Source: an uncultured Burkholderiales bacterium (GTDB taxonomy: Bacteria > Pseudomonadota > Gammaproteobacteria > Burkholderiales > Burkholderiaceae_C). From it: a DNA stretch of 44,824 bases. A program made the position numbers and the translations under genes. Of this stretch, positions 1-8,243 are shown piece after piece. The stretch spans positions 1 through 44,824 of the forward strand of contig CAIMVC010000265.1 of NCBI GenBank assembly GCA_903844825.1. Direction: 5' to 3'. The notes under the pieces are model-generated. The model searched no databases and was not told the DNA's origin. It saw only the letters and a program-made list of their open reading frames with translations. How positions within the stretch are numbered: position 1 is the stretch's first letter; each line of letters opens with the position of its first letter.

Positions 1-330
1 GTGATTCCACGGCGCCGGCTGCAGGAAATGTGTTTTTTCGCACATCGCTTTTCGGCAATTGAGGCACAGCAGTTCGACATCGTCAATGAAGTTGTGCCTG
101 CTTCAGAGCTGGATGCTGCGGTCAAAGCCATGGTGGACAAGCTGACCAGCAACTCACCAGTGGCGCTTCGCATCGGCCGTCGCGCGATTTCAGCGGTGAC
201 AGATCTCTCGTTCTCGGACGCCCTCAACCTGACGCAGGCTGTCCTGCCCATCCTGTCGCAGAGTGAAGACACCAAAGAAGGCATGCGAGCCTTTGCCGAA
301 CATCGCGCCCCGGTTTGGCCTGGCCATTAG
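1..330 (+). CDS. Enoyl-CoA hydratase/isomerase, C-terminal part (cut by window start)
   Basis: This is the last 109 residues of a crotonase-superfamily protein; the 5' part lies outside the window, so the GTG at base 1 is just the first codon seen. The segment AIEAQQFDIVNEVVPASEL followed by a helical stretch with NSPVALRIGRRAI is the typical crotonase C-terminal region, where the last helices pack over the active site and form the trimer. The oxyanion-hole loops lie upstream and cannot be checked. It is followed after 44 bases by the AtuA-family gene and looks like an earlier member of the same catabolic operon. In Atu/Liu pathways such enzymes hydrate the product of the acyl-CoA carboxylase; whether this one does is inference. 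Confidence 0.85.
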   Translation: MIPRRRLQEMCFFAHRFSAIEAQQFDIVNEVVPASELDAAVKAMVDKLTSNSPVALRIGRRAISAVTDLSFSDALNLTQAVLPILSQSEDTKEGMRAFAEHRAPVWPGH

Positions 331-360
331 GTACAACGAGGCACAACGAGGCACAACGAG
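331..360 (+). repeat. Three tandem 10-bp repeats before the AtuA-family gene
   Basis: GTACAACGAG is followed by two exact copies of GCACAACGAG, ending 14 bases before the ATG chosen for the next gene. The repeats fill most of the gap between the hydratase stop and that start. The purine-rich ACGAG units are the only ribosome-binding-like sequence there. Copy-number change would move or duplicate the translation start region; any regulatory role is speculation. Confidence 0.8.
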
Positions 361-374
361 CCATAAATAACCGC

Positions 375-2183
375 ATGACACAGCAGACATCCATCCGTAC
401 AAAACCCTTGCGCATTGGCTGCGCTACAGGCTTTTGGGGCGACTCAGAAGAAGGCGCCACCCAACTTGTGATGCGCGGCGACATCGACTATCTCGTGTTT
501 GATTTTCTGGCCGAAATCACCATGTCATTGCTCGCGCGGGCGCGGGCGAAAAAAGCAGATGCGGGCTATGCCCCCGACTTTGTACGCATCGTCGCCTCCC
601 TGGCGAGCGAGATCAAGTCGCGCGGCATCAAGATTGTTTCGAACGCCGGCGGCGTCAACCCCAGGGCTTGCGGTGAGGCGCTGGCCCAGCAGCTCCAGAG
701 CCTGGGTATCGCCTTGAATGTCGCGGTGGTCGAAGGCGACGATCTTTCTTCGCGAGCCGAGGAGTTCAGGACTGCCGGCGTGCGCGAAATGTTCAGCGGC
801 ACGGCCATGCCGACGCAGCTCTTAAGCGTCAACGCCTATCTGGGCGCTCAGCCGATCGCTGCAGCACTGGCCGGCGGAGCCGACATCGTCATCACCGGCC
901 GCGTGGTCGACAGCGCCGTAACATTGGCACCGCTGGTACATGAATTCGGCTGGTCCTGGACAGACTGGGACAAGCTGGCCACCGGCAGCCTGGCCGGCCA
1001 CGTGATCGAATGCGGCACACAGTCGACCGGCGGACTTTTTACCGACTGGGAGCGTGTACCCGGTTGGGACAATATGGGTTTCCCGATTGCCGAATGCGAA
1101 GCGTCAGGCCAGAGTTTCGTGTTGACCAAGCCAGCCGGCACCGGCGGACTGGTAGAGCCGGCCACAGTAGCCGAGCAAATTATTTACGAAATAGGTGACC
1201 CTACAGCCTACCTGCTACCCGACGTGATCTGTGACTTCAGCAACGTGAAACTGGTGCAAGACGGCCCTGACCGGGTGCGGGTCAGCAGCGCGCGTGGCCG
1301 GCCTGCGCCAGCAACATACAAGGTCAGCGCCACTTATTCCGATGGCTGGCGTTTGCTCACGACGCTCATGATCGGCGGGTTCGATGCCGCCCGAAAGGCG
1401 CAGCGCGTAGGCGAAGCTATCCTCCAGCGTACACGTCGTATGTTCAATGACAGAAGCTGGCCTGACTACAGCGAAACCAGCCTCGAAGTCCTCGGCGCAG
1501 AGAGTACCTATGGTCCGCATGCACGCACCCGCGACAGCCGCGAGGTTGTTCTTAAAATCTCCGCCAAACACACATCACGCGAGGCGCTTGAACTGCTGGC
1601 GCGGGAAATTGCGCCATCCGCTACCGCCATGGCACAGGGCATCACGGGGTTTGCCGGAGGCAGGGCATCGCCCTCCCCGGTCGTTCGTCTGTTCTCCTTC
1701 TTGACCAACAGGCGACTGATAAAATCCTCCGTCAAACTCAATGACGCGAGCCTGGCCATTGTAGAAATTTTTACCCCTCAAACTGCGGCGGCTGCAAGTA
1801 TTCAATGCTGTGACGGACAGGTCGTGGACGATCAGGCACCGACCATCACGGTGCCCCTGCTGCGTGTGGCCCATGGGCGTAGCGGCGACAAGGGCGACAT
1901 GGCGAACATTGGCATCATTGCGCGTTCAGACGCGCTCTACCCGGTGCTGTTGAAAATCCTGACCGAAGACAGCGTGCGTCACTACATGGCCCATGTCGCG
2001 CACGGCAAGGTGACGCGCTACAGCCTGCCTGGATTCAACGCCATCAACTTCACACTCGAAAACGCGCTGGCCGGGGGCGGCGTTGCATCGCTGCGCTATG
2101 ACCCCCAGGGAAAGGCGTTGGCACAAATGCTCCTGGATATTGAAGTCAACATTCCGGCGACCCTCATTGAGAATTTGCCATGA
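375..2183 (+). CDS. atuA: AtuA-family protein (DUF1446, acyclic terpene utilisation)
   Basis: A protein of about 602 residues. The N-terminal two thirds match the AtuA/DUF1446 core: the start RIGCATGFWGDSEEGA, then DYLVFDFLAEITMSLLARA, NAGGVNPRAC and GADIVITGRVVDSAVTLAP. The last ~110 residues form the small AtuA-like C-terminal domain (VAHGRSGDKGDMANIGIIAR). AtuA was named from the citronellol/geraniol cluster of Pseudomonas; its biochemical role is not established. I chose ATG 375 rather than an in-frame upstream start at 315 because the latter overlaps the hydratase and adds residues unlike the family. The stop overlaps the next ATG (ATGA at 2180), so the regulator is translationally coupled. 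The family assignment is firm; terpene as substrate is inference. Confidence 0.88.
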   Translation: MTQQTSIRTKPLRIGCATGFWGDSEEGATQLVMRGDIDYLVFDFLAEITMSLLARARAKKADAGYAPDFVRIVASLASEIKSRGIKIVSNAGGVNPRACGEALAQQLQSLGIALNVAVVEGDDLSSRAEEFRTAGVREMFSGTAMPTQLLSVNAYLGAQPIAAALAGGADIVITGRVVDSAVTLAPLVHEFGWSWTDWDKLATGSLAGHVIECGTQSTGGLFTDWERVPGWDNMGFPIAECEASGQSFVLTKPAGTGGLVEPATVAEQIIYEIGDPTAYLLPDVICDFSNVKLVQDGPDRVRVSSARGRPAPATYKVSATYSDGWRLLTTLMIGGFDAARKAQRVGEAILQRTRRMFNDRSWPDYSETSLEVLGAESTYGPHARTRDSREVVLKISAKHTSREALELLAREIAPSATAMAQGITGFAGGRASPSPVVRLFSFLTNRRLIKSSVKLNDASLAIVEIFTPQTAAAASIQCCDGQVVDDQAPTITVPLLRVAHGRSGDKGDMANIGIIARSDALYPVLLKILTEDSVRHYMAHVAHGKVTRYSLPGFNAINFTLENALAGGGVASLRYDPQGKALAQMLLDIEVNIPATLIENLP

Positions 2184-2959
2184 TCGTGGACTTGGAAACA
2201 ACCGCACCTTCGACAAACGCGGCCGGCAAGCAGACGCCGCGACGCATGCGTCGGGCAGCAGAAATAATTGCAGCTGCTCGCGACACTTTCCTCGAAAAAG
2301 GCTTCGAGCGCGCCTTGGTCAGCGAGATAGCCGCCAAGGTAGGCGTTGTCGAAGGTTTGCTCTACACCTACTTTCCGACCAAACGCGACATGCTCAACGA
2401 GGTGTTGCGCGGCATGTATGAGCCGCTGATCCGTGAAATCGAGGATGGCTTTAGCCGCCTGCACGGCCTGCGCAGCCGAATGCGGTTTTTGGTCTGGCGT
2501 CACCTGCGTGTCTATGTCGAAGACCCCGGACTGTCCCGACTGGTGCTGCATGAGGTACGCACGCGTCCGGAATACTTCAACTCCGCGCTGCACGATTTGC
2601 ATGTGCGCTACACGGCCTTCTTGATGCGCACAGTACGCGATGCCGTGGCATCCGGGGAACTTCCTGAAGGCATCGACGCGGAGATGATTCGCAGCATGGT
2701 CTATGGCGGCATAGAACACCGCATGTGGGGCGTTCTCTTTGGCCGTGACAGCGTCAACATCGAAGCCGCGGCAGACCAGTTCACCAGCATGGTGTTGGAC
2801 GGCATCCTGCCGGCTGCTGCGACAAGCGCTTCGGCCTCCGCCTTGTTGTCCTCCACCTTAAGCAGCGAAGACATCGAACGCCGGCTCAATCGATTGGAAA
2901 GAATTGTGGCGACCAGTGCCGAACTGGCCGCGGTGCACACAGCCCCAAAACGCAAATGA
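2180..2959 (+). CDS. TetR/AcrR-family transcriptional regulator
   Basis: A 259-residue protein with an N-terminal TetR helix-turn-helix at about residues 22-70 (RRAAEIIAAARDTFLEKGF, then VSEIAAKVGVVEGLLYTYF), followed by an all-helical ligand-binding domain. About 50 residues at the C-terminus, including a charged stretch (SSEDIERRLNRLERIVA), may form a short coiled coil. The gene sits inside the catabolic operon, overlapping the AtuA stop by four bases and ending only a few bases before the biotin carboxylase gene. This suggests a local regulator answering to a CoA ester of the pathway, as AtuR does in Pseudomonas. The ligand cannot be read from sequence. No operator could be located because the operon promoter lies outside the window. 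Confidence 0.92.
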   Translation: MIVDLETTAPSTNAAGKQTPRRMRRAAEIIAAARDTFLEKGFERALVSEIAAKVGVVEGLLYTYFPTKRDMLNEVLRGMYEPLIREIEDGFSRLHGLRSRMRFLVWRHLRVYVEDPGLSRLVLHEVRTRPEYFNSALHDLHVRYTAFLMRTVRDAVASGELPEGIDAEMIRSMVYGGIEHRMWGVLFGRDSVNIEAAADQFTSMVLDGILPAAATSASASALLSSTLSSEDIERRLNRLERIVATSAELAAVHTAPKRK

Positions 2960-2963
2960 ACCC

Positions 2964-4436
2964 ATGACCATCATCCGAAAACTTTTCATCGCCAACCGAG
3001 CAGAGATCGCGCTGCGAATAGTACGCACCGCCAGACGCATGGGCATTGCCACCGTGGTGCCTTGGCATCAGCAGGACCAATTCGGACCCGCGCTGGCGCA
3101 GGCCGATGAGACCGTCGAGGTGTTCGGAAATCCGCCCGTCGCCGCGTGGCTGGACATCAACGCCATGGTGAACGCCGCCCTGGATGCAGGTTGCGACGCC
3201 ATCCATCCCGGCTATGGTTTTCTTTCAGAAAATGCTGCATTTGCCCAGGCCGTGGCTGACGCGGGTCTAATATTTGTAGGCCCACCGGCATCCGTCATTG
3301 AACTGATGGGCGACAAGATCACAGCCCGAAAATTTGCAGTCGCACAAGGCATACCCGTCACGCCCTCGGCGGATGAGGCAGAAGACCCCGCCACGTTTGC
3401 AGAGCGCGCACGTAACGTCGGCTTCCCGCTGCTGGTCAAGGGCGCGGCCGGTGGGGGCGGCAAGGGCATGCAGATCGCTAGGCGCGAGGAGGAATTGGCC
3501 AATGCCATCAGCATCGCACGCGCAGAAAGTCAGCGCTACTTTGGCGATGGCCGCCTGTTTGCTGAACGCTTTGTCGAACAGCCTCGCCACATTGAGGTGC
3601 AGGTCTTTGGCGATGCCCACGGCCAGGTCATTCATCTGGGAGAGCGCGAATGCTCGATCCAGCGCCGCTTCCAGAAACTGATTGAGGAATCCCCTGCCCC
3701 GGCGCTACCCCCTGGCCTGCGCGACCGTATCTGTGATGCAGCGGTCAAGCTTGCCAGCGCTGCAAACTATGTGAACGCAGGAACCGTCGAATGCATTGTG
3801 GCGCCCGATGGCGAATTTTTCTTTCTGGAGATGAACACCCGTCTGCAGGTTGAGCATCCCGTCACGGAAATGGTCACCGGGCTCGACCTGGTGGAGTTAC
3901 AGCTTCAAGTGGCACAGCATGGCTCACTTGGGCTCGCGCAATCTGATGTGAAATTCAGCGGTCACGCGATCGAATGTCGCATCCTGGCTGAAGATGCGGA
4001 CGCAGGTTTTGTGCCGGACACGGGCAAGCTGCTCCTGCTCAACACCCCCTCAGGACCCGGCGTGCGCTTTGATGGCGGTGTGACACAGGGCGCACCGATC
4101 ACGGCGGATTTTGACTCCATGCTCGCCAAACTGGTGGTGCACGGCGCTGACCGCAAGCTGGCAATCTCCCGCATGCGCAGCGCACTGGCCGATACCGCCA
4201 TGCTGGGCGTGACGATCAACAATGATTTCCTCTCGCGGGTGTTGCGCCATCCGGCGTTTGCCCGCGGCGAGACAGACACCGGTTTCCTGGAACGTCACAA
4301 GGCCGAGCTGGCGCCCGATATCTTGAGCCAGGCCGAGCGTCAGGCCTTGCTGGCCGTCGCCGCCAGCGCTTCCCCCGATATTGCAAGCACCCGGATACCC
4401 GAGCCCTATGCCTCCATGGGCGCATGGCGCAACTGA
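2964..4436 (+). CDS. Acyl-CoA carboxylase, biotin carboxylase subunit
   Basis: A 490-residue ATP-grasp biotin carboxylase, which carboxylates biotin on the partner carrier using bicarbonate and ATP. Seen: the N-terminal domain (LFIANRAEIALRIVRTARR), HPGYGFLSENA, the ATP-binding glycine loop GAAGGGGKGM, the HIEVQVFGD strand, the active-site segment EMNTRLQVEHPVTEM, and the biotin carboxylase C-terminal domain ending near residue 445. It lacks the BT and biotin-carrier domains that MCC and geranyl-CoA carboxylase alpha chains carry in one ~650-residue polypeptide; those lie in the next gene. It ends ASMGAWRN, which looks like the linker normally leading into the BT domain. The early segment VVPWHQQDQ replaces the usual VYSDAD-like text. 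Start at ATG 2964, five bases after the regulator gene; annotation pipelines may call it acetyl-CoA carboxylase AccC. Confidence 0.93.
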   Translation: MTIIRKLFIANRAEIALRIVRTARRMGIATVVPWHQQDQFGPALAQADETVEVFGNPPVAAWLDINAMVNAALDAGCDAIHPGYGFLSENAAFAQAVADAGLIFVGPPASVIELMGDKITARKFAVAQGIPVTPSADEAEDPATFAERARNVGFPLLVKGAAGGGGKGMQIARREEELANAISIARAESQRYFGDGRLFAERFVEQPRHIEVQVFGDAHGQVIHLGERECSIQRRFQKLIEESPAPALPPGLRDRICDAAVKLASAANYVNAGTVECIVAPDGEFFFLEMNTRLQVEHPVTEMVTGLDLVELQLQVAQHGSLGLAQSDVKFSGHAIECRILAEDADAGFVPDTGKLLLLNTPSGPGVRFDGGVTQGAPITADFDSMLAKLVVHGADRKLAISRMRSALADTAMLGVTINNDFLSRVLRHPAFARGETDTGFLERHKAELAPDILSQAERQALLAVAASASPDIASTRIPEPYASMGAWRN

Positions 4437-4444
4437 TTTTCAAG

Positions 4445-4936
4445 ATGACCACACTTCAATTTTCCGATGTTCCAGACACCCGGCACCAAGTGCAGGTTCG
4501 CACCGACGCCGTTTATGTCGATGGCACGCCTGTTCAGGTCCGCACAATAGCGGCCGGCAACTTCGCGACAACCCTGGACGGGCGCACGGAGCGTCTTCGC
4601 ACGGTCGCCCACGGGGACACGATTTATGTGCAACTGCGCGGTCGAGCCGTCAAGGTCCAGCGGCTGGACCCGACCCGGGCCGTGGCGCCCAGCGGCGTGA
4701 GCGGCGCGGGCGCTTCGCATGCGCCCATGCCCGGCGTCGTCATTTCGCTCCTGGTAGCCCTAGGCCAGCAAGTCCAAAAGGGCGATGCCCTGTTGGTGAT
4801 TGAGAGCATGAAACTGCAGATGACTATTTCCGCTGCGCTCGATGGCAATGTGGCAGAACTGCCGCTGGCCGTTGGCCAGACATTCCAACGCAACGACATG
4901 CTGGTCACCCTGAAGTCATCCGGAGACGCCGCATGA
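4445..4936 (+). CDS. Biotin carrier subunit with BT-like domain (acyl-CoA carboxylase)
   Basis: A 163-residue protein that completes the alpha subunit. Residues ~15-78 (VRTDAVYVDGTPVQV to GRAVKVQRLDP) resemble the beta-rich BT domain that links biotin carboxylase to the carboxyltransferase in MCC/GCC-type enzymes. Residues ~92-160 are the biotinyl domain, with APMPGVV and the biotinylation motif ESMKLQM (target Lys123). It shuttles carboxybiotin between the two catalytic subunits. An in-frame ATG at 4424 overlaps the biotin carboxylase stop by 13 bases and could be the true start, giving 170 residues; I prefer 4445 because the earlier start encodes linker-like residues. The two reading frames differ by one base, so this is either an old gene fission or a frameshift. 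Its stop overlaps the next ATG (4933). Confidence 0.9.
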   Translation: MTTLQFSDVPDTRHQVQVRTDAVYVDGTPVQVRTIAAGNFATTLDGRTERLRTVAHGDTIYVQLRGRAVKVQRLDPTRAVAPSGVSGAGASHAPMPGVVISLLVALGQQVQKGDALLVIESMKLQMTISAALDGNVAELPLAVGQTFQRNDMLVTLKSSGDAA

Positions 4937-6540
4937 GCCGCATCGTCAGCAAGATAGACACGGCATCAGCCGACTACAAAAAAAACCATGCCGCCATGAC
5001 CGAGAAGGTCGAAGCACTCAAGGCGAAGGTCCACAAGGCACGCTACGAGCGACCGGAGCGCGACCTTGAACGTCTGCGTCAACAGAAAAAACTCACGGTG
5101 CGTGAGCGCCTTGATCTCTTGCTCGACCCAGGCACGCCTTTTCTTGAGATTGGCACGCTGGTGGCCAATAAAGCTTACAACGGCGAAGTTCAGGGCGCAG
5201 GTCAGGTCTCGGGGATCGGCATCATTCACGGGCGTGAAGTCATCATTCATGCGGACGACCCAAGCATCAAAGGGGGGGCTTGGTATCCGCTGTCGGTCAA
5301 GAAGATTGTCCGAACGCTGGACATCGCTATCGAGAACCGTCTTCCCGTGATTCACTTGTGTGACAGCGCTGGGGGGTTTCTGCCGCTGCAGTCCGAGCTG
5401 TTCCCGGACCGTCATGCAGCTGGCCGAATTTTCCGAAACCAATGCACGCTGTCCAAAATGGGCGTGCCTCAAATTGCGGTAGTGCTAGGGCATTGCACGG
5501 CAGGCGGCGCCTATATCCCTGCGCTTTGCGACTACAGCGTCATCGTCCGCGGCAACGGCGGCGTCTTTCTGGGCGGCCCGCCGCTTGTCAAGGCCGCCAC
5601 CGGTGAAATTGTCACTGCCGAGGCGCTGGGCGGTGCCACCATGCACACAACCATCTCAGGCACTTGCGACTATGCAGCCGATGACGAGCCGCATGCGCTG
5701 GCGATCGCCCGCGATATTTTCGCCAACACCTCACCTATCCCGAAACAGACGATAGACCGCATAGAAGCCGAGGCGCCGTTTTACGATCCGAAAGAGCTTT
5801 ACGGCATCGTACCCACCGACTGGAAGACCGGCTTTGACATGCGCGAGGTGATTGCCCGTGTCGTTGATGGCAGCCAGTTTCACGAGTACCAACCCGACTA
5901 CGGCACCACCATGGTTTGCGGTTATGCCCGCATCTGGGGCTGCAAGGTCGGCATCCTGGCGAACAACGGCGTTCTGTTCAATGACAGCTCACTCAAAGCG
6001 GCGCACTTTATGCGCCTGTGCGACAGGGATCGCACGCCCTTGGTATTTTTACAAAACATCACCGGCTACATGGTGGGCCGCGAATATGAAGAGCGCGGCA
6101 TTACCAAAGATGGCGCAAAAATGATCATGACGCAGGTCGGCTGCACGGTGCCTAAATTCACGGTGATCGTGGGAGGCTCCTTCGGCGCCGGCAACTACGG
6201 CATGTGCGGTCGCGCCTTTGACGGGCGCTTCCTCTGGATGTGGCCCCAATCACAGATTGCCGTCATGGGTGCAGAACAGGCAGCCAACACCCTGGCCGAC
6301 GTCAAGATTCGCCAGCTACAACGCAAGGGACACGCGCTGACGGCCGAACAAATTGCCGCTATTCGTGACCCCGTGCTGGCCAGCTTTGAGGCTGAGAGCC
6401 AGGCCGACTACTCGACCTCCGAGATGTGGGATGACGGCATTCTGGACCCGGTCGATACCCGCAATGCACTGGGCATGGCCATCGTTGCCTCGCTGAATGC
6501 ACCCTTCGGTGAAATCGGCTACGGCGTCCTCCGTTTGTAA
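4933..6540 (+). CDS. Acyl-CoA carboxylase, carboxyltransferase subunit (MCC/GCC beta type)
   Basis: A 535-residue carboxyltransferase of the methylcrotonyl/geranyl-CoA carboxylase beta class, which moves the carboxyl group from biotin to the gamma carbon of an enoyl-CoA. Seen: LTVRERLDLLLDPG, SIKGGAWYPLSVKK, the first oxyanion segment GHCTAGGAYIPA, GGPPLVKAATGE, NITGYMVGREYE and the second oxyanion segment GGSFGAGNYGMCGRAF; length is normal for the family. The CoA-pocket segment PDRHAAGRIFRNQ (residues 158-170) has small residues where methylcrotonyl enzymes usually have a bulky aromatic (DREHFGRIFYNQ type). This hints at a larger substrate than methylcrotonyl-CoA. Together with the two preceding genes it forms a complete carboxylase. 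The exact substrate is unknown. Confidence 0.92.
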   Translation: MSRIVSKIDTASADYKKNHAAMTEKVEALKAKVHKARYERPERDLERLRQQKKLTVRERLDLLLDPGTPFLEIGTLVANKAYNGEVQGAGQVSGIGIIHGREVIIHADDPSIKGGAWYPLSVKKIVRTLDIAIENRLPVIHLCDSAGGFLPLQSELFPDRHAAGRIFRNQCTLSKMGVPQIAVVLGHCTAGGAYIPALCDYSVIVRGNGGVFLGGPPLVKAATGEIVTAEALGGATMHTTISGTCDYAADDEPHALAIARDIFANTSPIPKQTIDRIEAEAPFYDPKELYGIVPTDWKTGFDMREVIARVVDGSQFHEYQPDYGTTMVCGYARIWGCKVGILANNGVLFNDSSLKAAHFMRLCDRDRTPLVFLQNITGYMVGREYEERGITKDGAKMIMTQVGCTVPKFTVIVGGSFGAGNYGMCGRAFDGRFLWMWPQSQIAVMGAEQAANTLADVKIRQLQRKGHALTAEQIAAIRDPVLASFEAESQADYSTSEMWDDGILDPVDTRNALGMAIVASLNAPFGEIGYGVLRL

Positions 6541-6563
6541 ATACATGGTGCAGGAGTGCCCAC

Positions 6564-8231
6564 ATGATTGCAGTCGATGACCGCTCCACCCTAGGCGAGA
6601 CCTTTTTCCGCGCAGCCCATGTTTATGCGGACCATTCCCTTTTGGCCGTCCCCGCCAACATCGCACGCAGCTACCACCCGACGGGTGTGGAAATCAGCTA
6701 TGGAGATGCCGAAAGAGCTGTTCGCAGCCTGATGAAAATCTATGTCGATGCCGGTTACGGCAGAGGTCACCGGGTCGCCCTGTTGCTGGAAAACCGGCCC
6801 GAACATCTGCTGCACAAGCTGGCGATGAACGCCCTTGGCATCTGCTGCGTTCCGCTCAATCCCGACCATAGAGAAAGTGAGCTGGCCTACGTGCTGGACC
6901 ACGCGAGGGTTGACCTCGTCGTCGTACTGTCGGGCCTTGACGCGCAGTTGCGTCAGGGCATTGCAGCATCAGCGCACAACAAGCCTGCGGTGGTGCACAT
7001 CGAGAACTTTTCCGCCGGCTTGACGCCAGCTCACTGCAAGGCGACTTTGACCTCCGCAGAGCCCGACTCACCCGCGAGCATTCTCTACACATCAGGGACG
7101 ACCGGACGGCCAAAGGGTTGCGTGCTGTCCCACAGCTACGAGCTGGCCGCCGGCTTTCGGTATGCCACCGGCGGCGGTCTGGCGACCTTTGGCGAGGCCT
7201 GCGAGCGAATTTACAACCCGCTGCCGCTGTTTCACGTCAACGCATCCATCTTTTCTTTTTATTGCGCCATGCTCAAGGGCAATTGCCAAGTGCAGACTGA
7301 CCGATTCCAAGTCTCACGCTGGTGGACCGAGGTCTACGAATCAAAGGCCACAGTGGTGCACTACCTCGGCGTGGTGGTCCCCATGCTGTTGAGCCAGCCG
7401 GCGCATCCGCATGAACGCGCCCACACCGTTCGATTTGCCATTGGCGCAGGTGTGGAGCCGCAGCGCCACGCCGCGTTTGAAGATCGCTTCGGTTTTCCTC
7501 TGATTGAAATCTGGGGCATGACCGAAATTGTTCGCGCCATCATCGACAACGAGGCACCACGCGAAGTCGGAACACGCGCTTTTGGCCGCGCACAACCAGA
7601 CCTGCAAGTGCGCGTTGTCAATGACAACGATGAGGACATGCCGCACGGCCAGGAAGGTGAAATGCTGGTGCGCCACAGTGCGGCTACGCCGCGCAAGCAT
7701 TTTTTCAGCGCTTACCTCAATGACGAAACTGCCACCGAGAACGCTTGGCGCGGCGGCTGGTTTCATACCGGCGACATCGTCACGCTCGATGCCACCGGTC
7801 TGCTGCGCTTTATCGACAGACGCAAGAACATCATCCGACGCTCTGGAGAAAACATTGCGGCTGCTGAAGTTGAAGCCCTGCTGCAGTCCCACCCTCTGGT
7901 GGAAAATGTGGCCGTGCTCGCAGTGAAGGACGAAGTTCGCGAGGAAGAGGTTCTGGCCTGCATCGTCCTGAAAAACGGTCCGGCGATCGATCCTGCCGCA
8001 ACAGCCAAGCTACTGTTTGACCATTGCCACAACAAGCTGGCTTATTACAAAGCACCGGGCTGGTTATGGCTCACGCAAAGCATACCGACGACGGCAACGC
8101 AAAAAATCCAGAAGCACCAGATTTTCGAGCCGGGTGTGGACCCGCGAACCCTTGCCGGCATGATTGACCTGCGGGCATTCAAAAAACGCGACCCACGTCC
8201 GATGACCAGGCAACCGCCCGCCAACCCCTGA
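6564..8231 (+). CDS. AMP-dependent acyl-CoA synthetase/ligase
   Basis: A 555-residue ANL-superfamily ligase that activates a carboxylic acid to its CoA thioester through an acyl-adenylate. Seen: the P-loop ILYTSGTTGRPKG (about residues 173-185), the A5 motif IEIWGMTEI, the A7 motif WFHTGDI, the hinge DRRKNIIRRSGENIAAAEVE and the C-terminal catalytic lysine in TATQKIQKHQIF. The overall pattern is closest to the carnitine/crotonobetaine-CoA ligase (CaiC-like) group, a placement that says little about substrate. The start at 6564 is supported by CAGGAG eight bases upstream. The position directly after the carboxylase suggests it supplies the CoA ester that feeds the pathway, like AtuH in terpene clusters. 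Confidence 0.92.
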   Translation: MIAVDDRSTLGETFFRAAHVYADHSLLAVPANIARSYHPTGVEISYGDAERAVRSLMKIYVDAGYGRGHRVALLLENRPEHLLHKLAMNALGICCVPLNPDHRESELAYVLDHARVDLVVVLSGLDAQLRQGIAASAHNKPAVVHIENFSAGLTPAHCKATLTSAEPDSPASILYTSGTTGRPKGCVLSHSYELAAGFRYATGGGLATFGEACERIYNPLPLFHVNASIFSFYCAMLKGNCQVQTDRFQVSRWWTEVYESKATVVHYLGVVVPMLLSQPAHPHERAHTVRFAIGAGVEPQRHAAFEDRFGFPLIEIWGMTEIVRAIIDNEAPREVGTRAFGRAQPDLQVRVVNDNDEDMPHGQEGEMLVRHSAATPRKHFFSAYLNDETATENAWRGGWFHTGDIVTLDATGLLRFIDRRKNIIRRSGENIAAAEVEALLQSHPLVENVAVLAVKDEVREEEVLACIVLKNGPAIDPAATAKLLFDHCHNKLAYYKAPGWLWLTQSIPTTATQKIQKHQIFEPGVDPRTLAGMIDLRAFKKRDPRPMTRQPPANP

Positions 8232-8243
8232 CATTTCATACCC

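Noticed and set aside
2096-2719. Long open frame on the minus strand across the AtuA end and TetR gene
   Set aside because: It is antisense to two well-supported genes and its translation shows no recognisable domain; GC-rich third positions keep such frames open.
2964-6540. Housekeeping acetyl-CoA carboxylase (accC/accB/accD)
   Set aside because: The carboxyltransferase is a single-chain MCC/GCC-type beta subunit and the genes sit in a catabolic operon with AtuA and hydratases, unlike acc genes.
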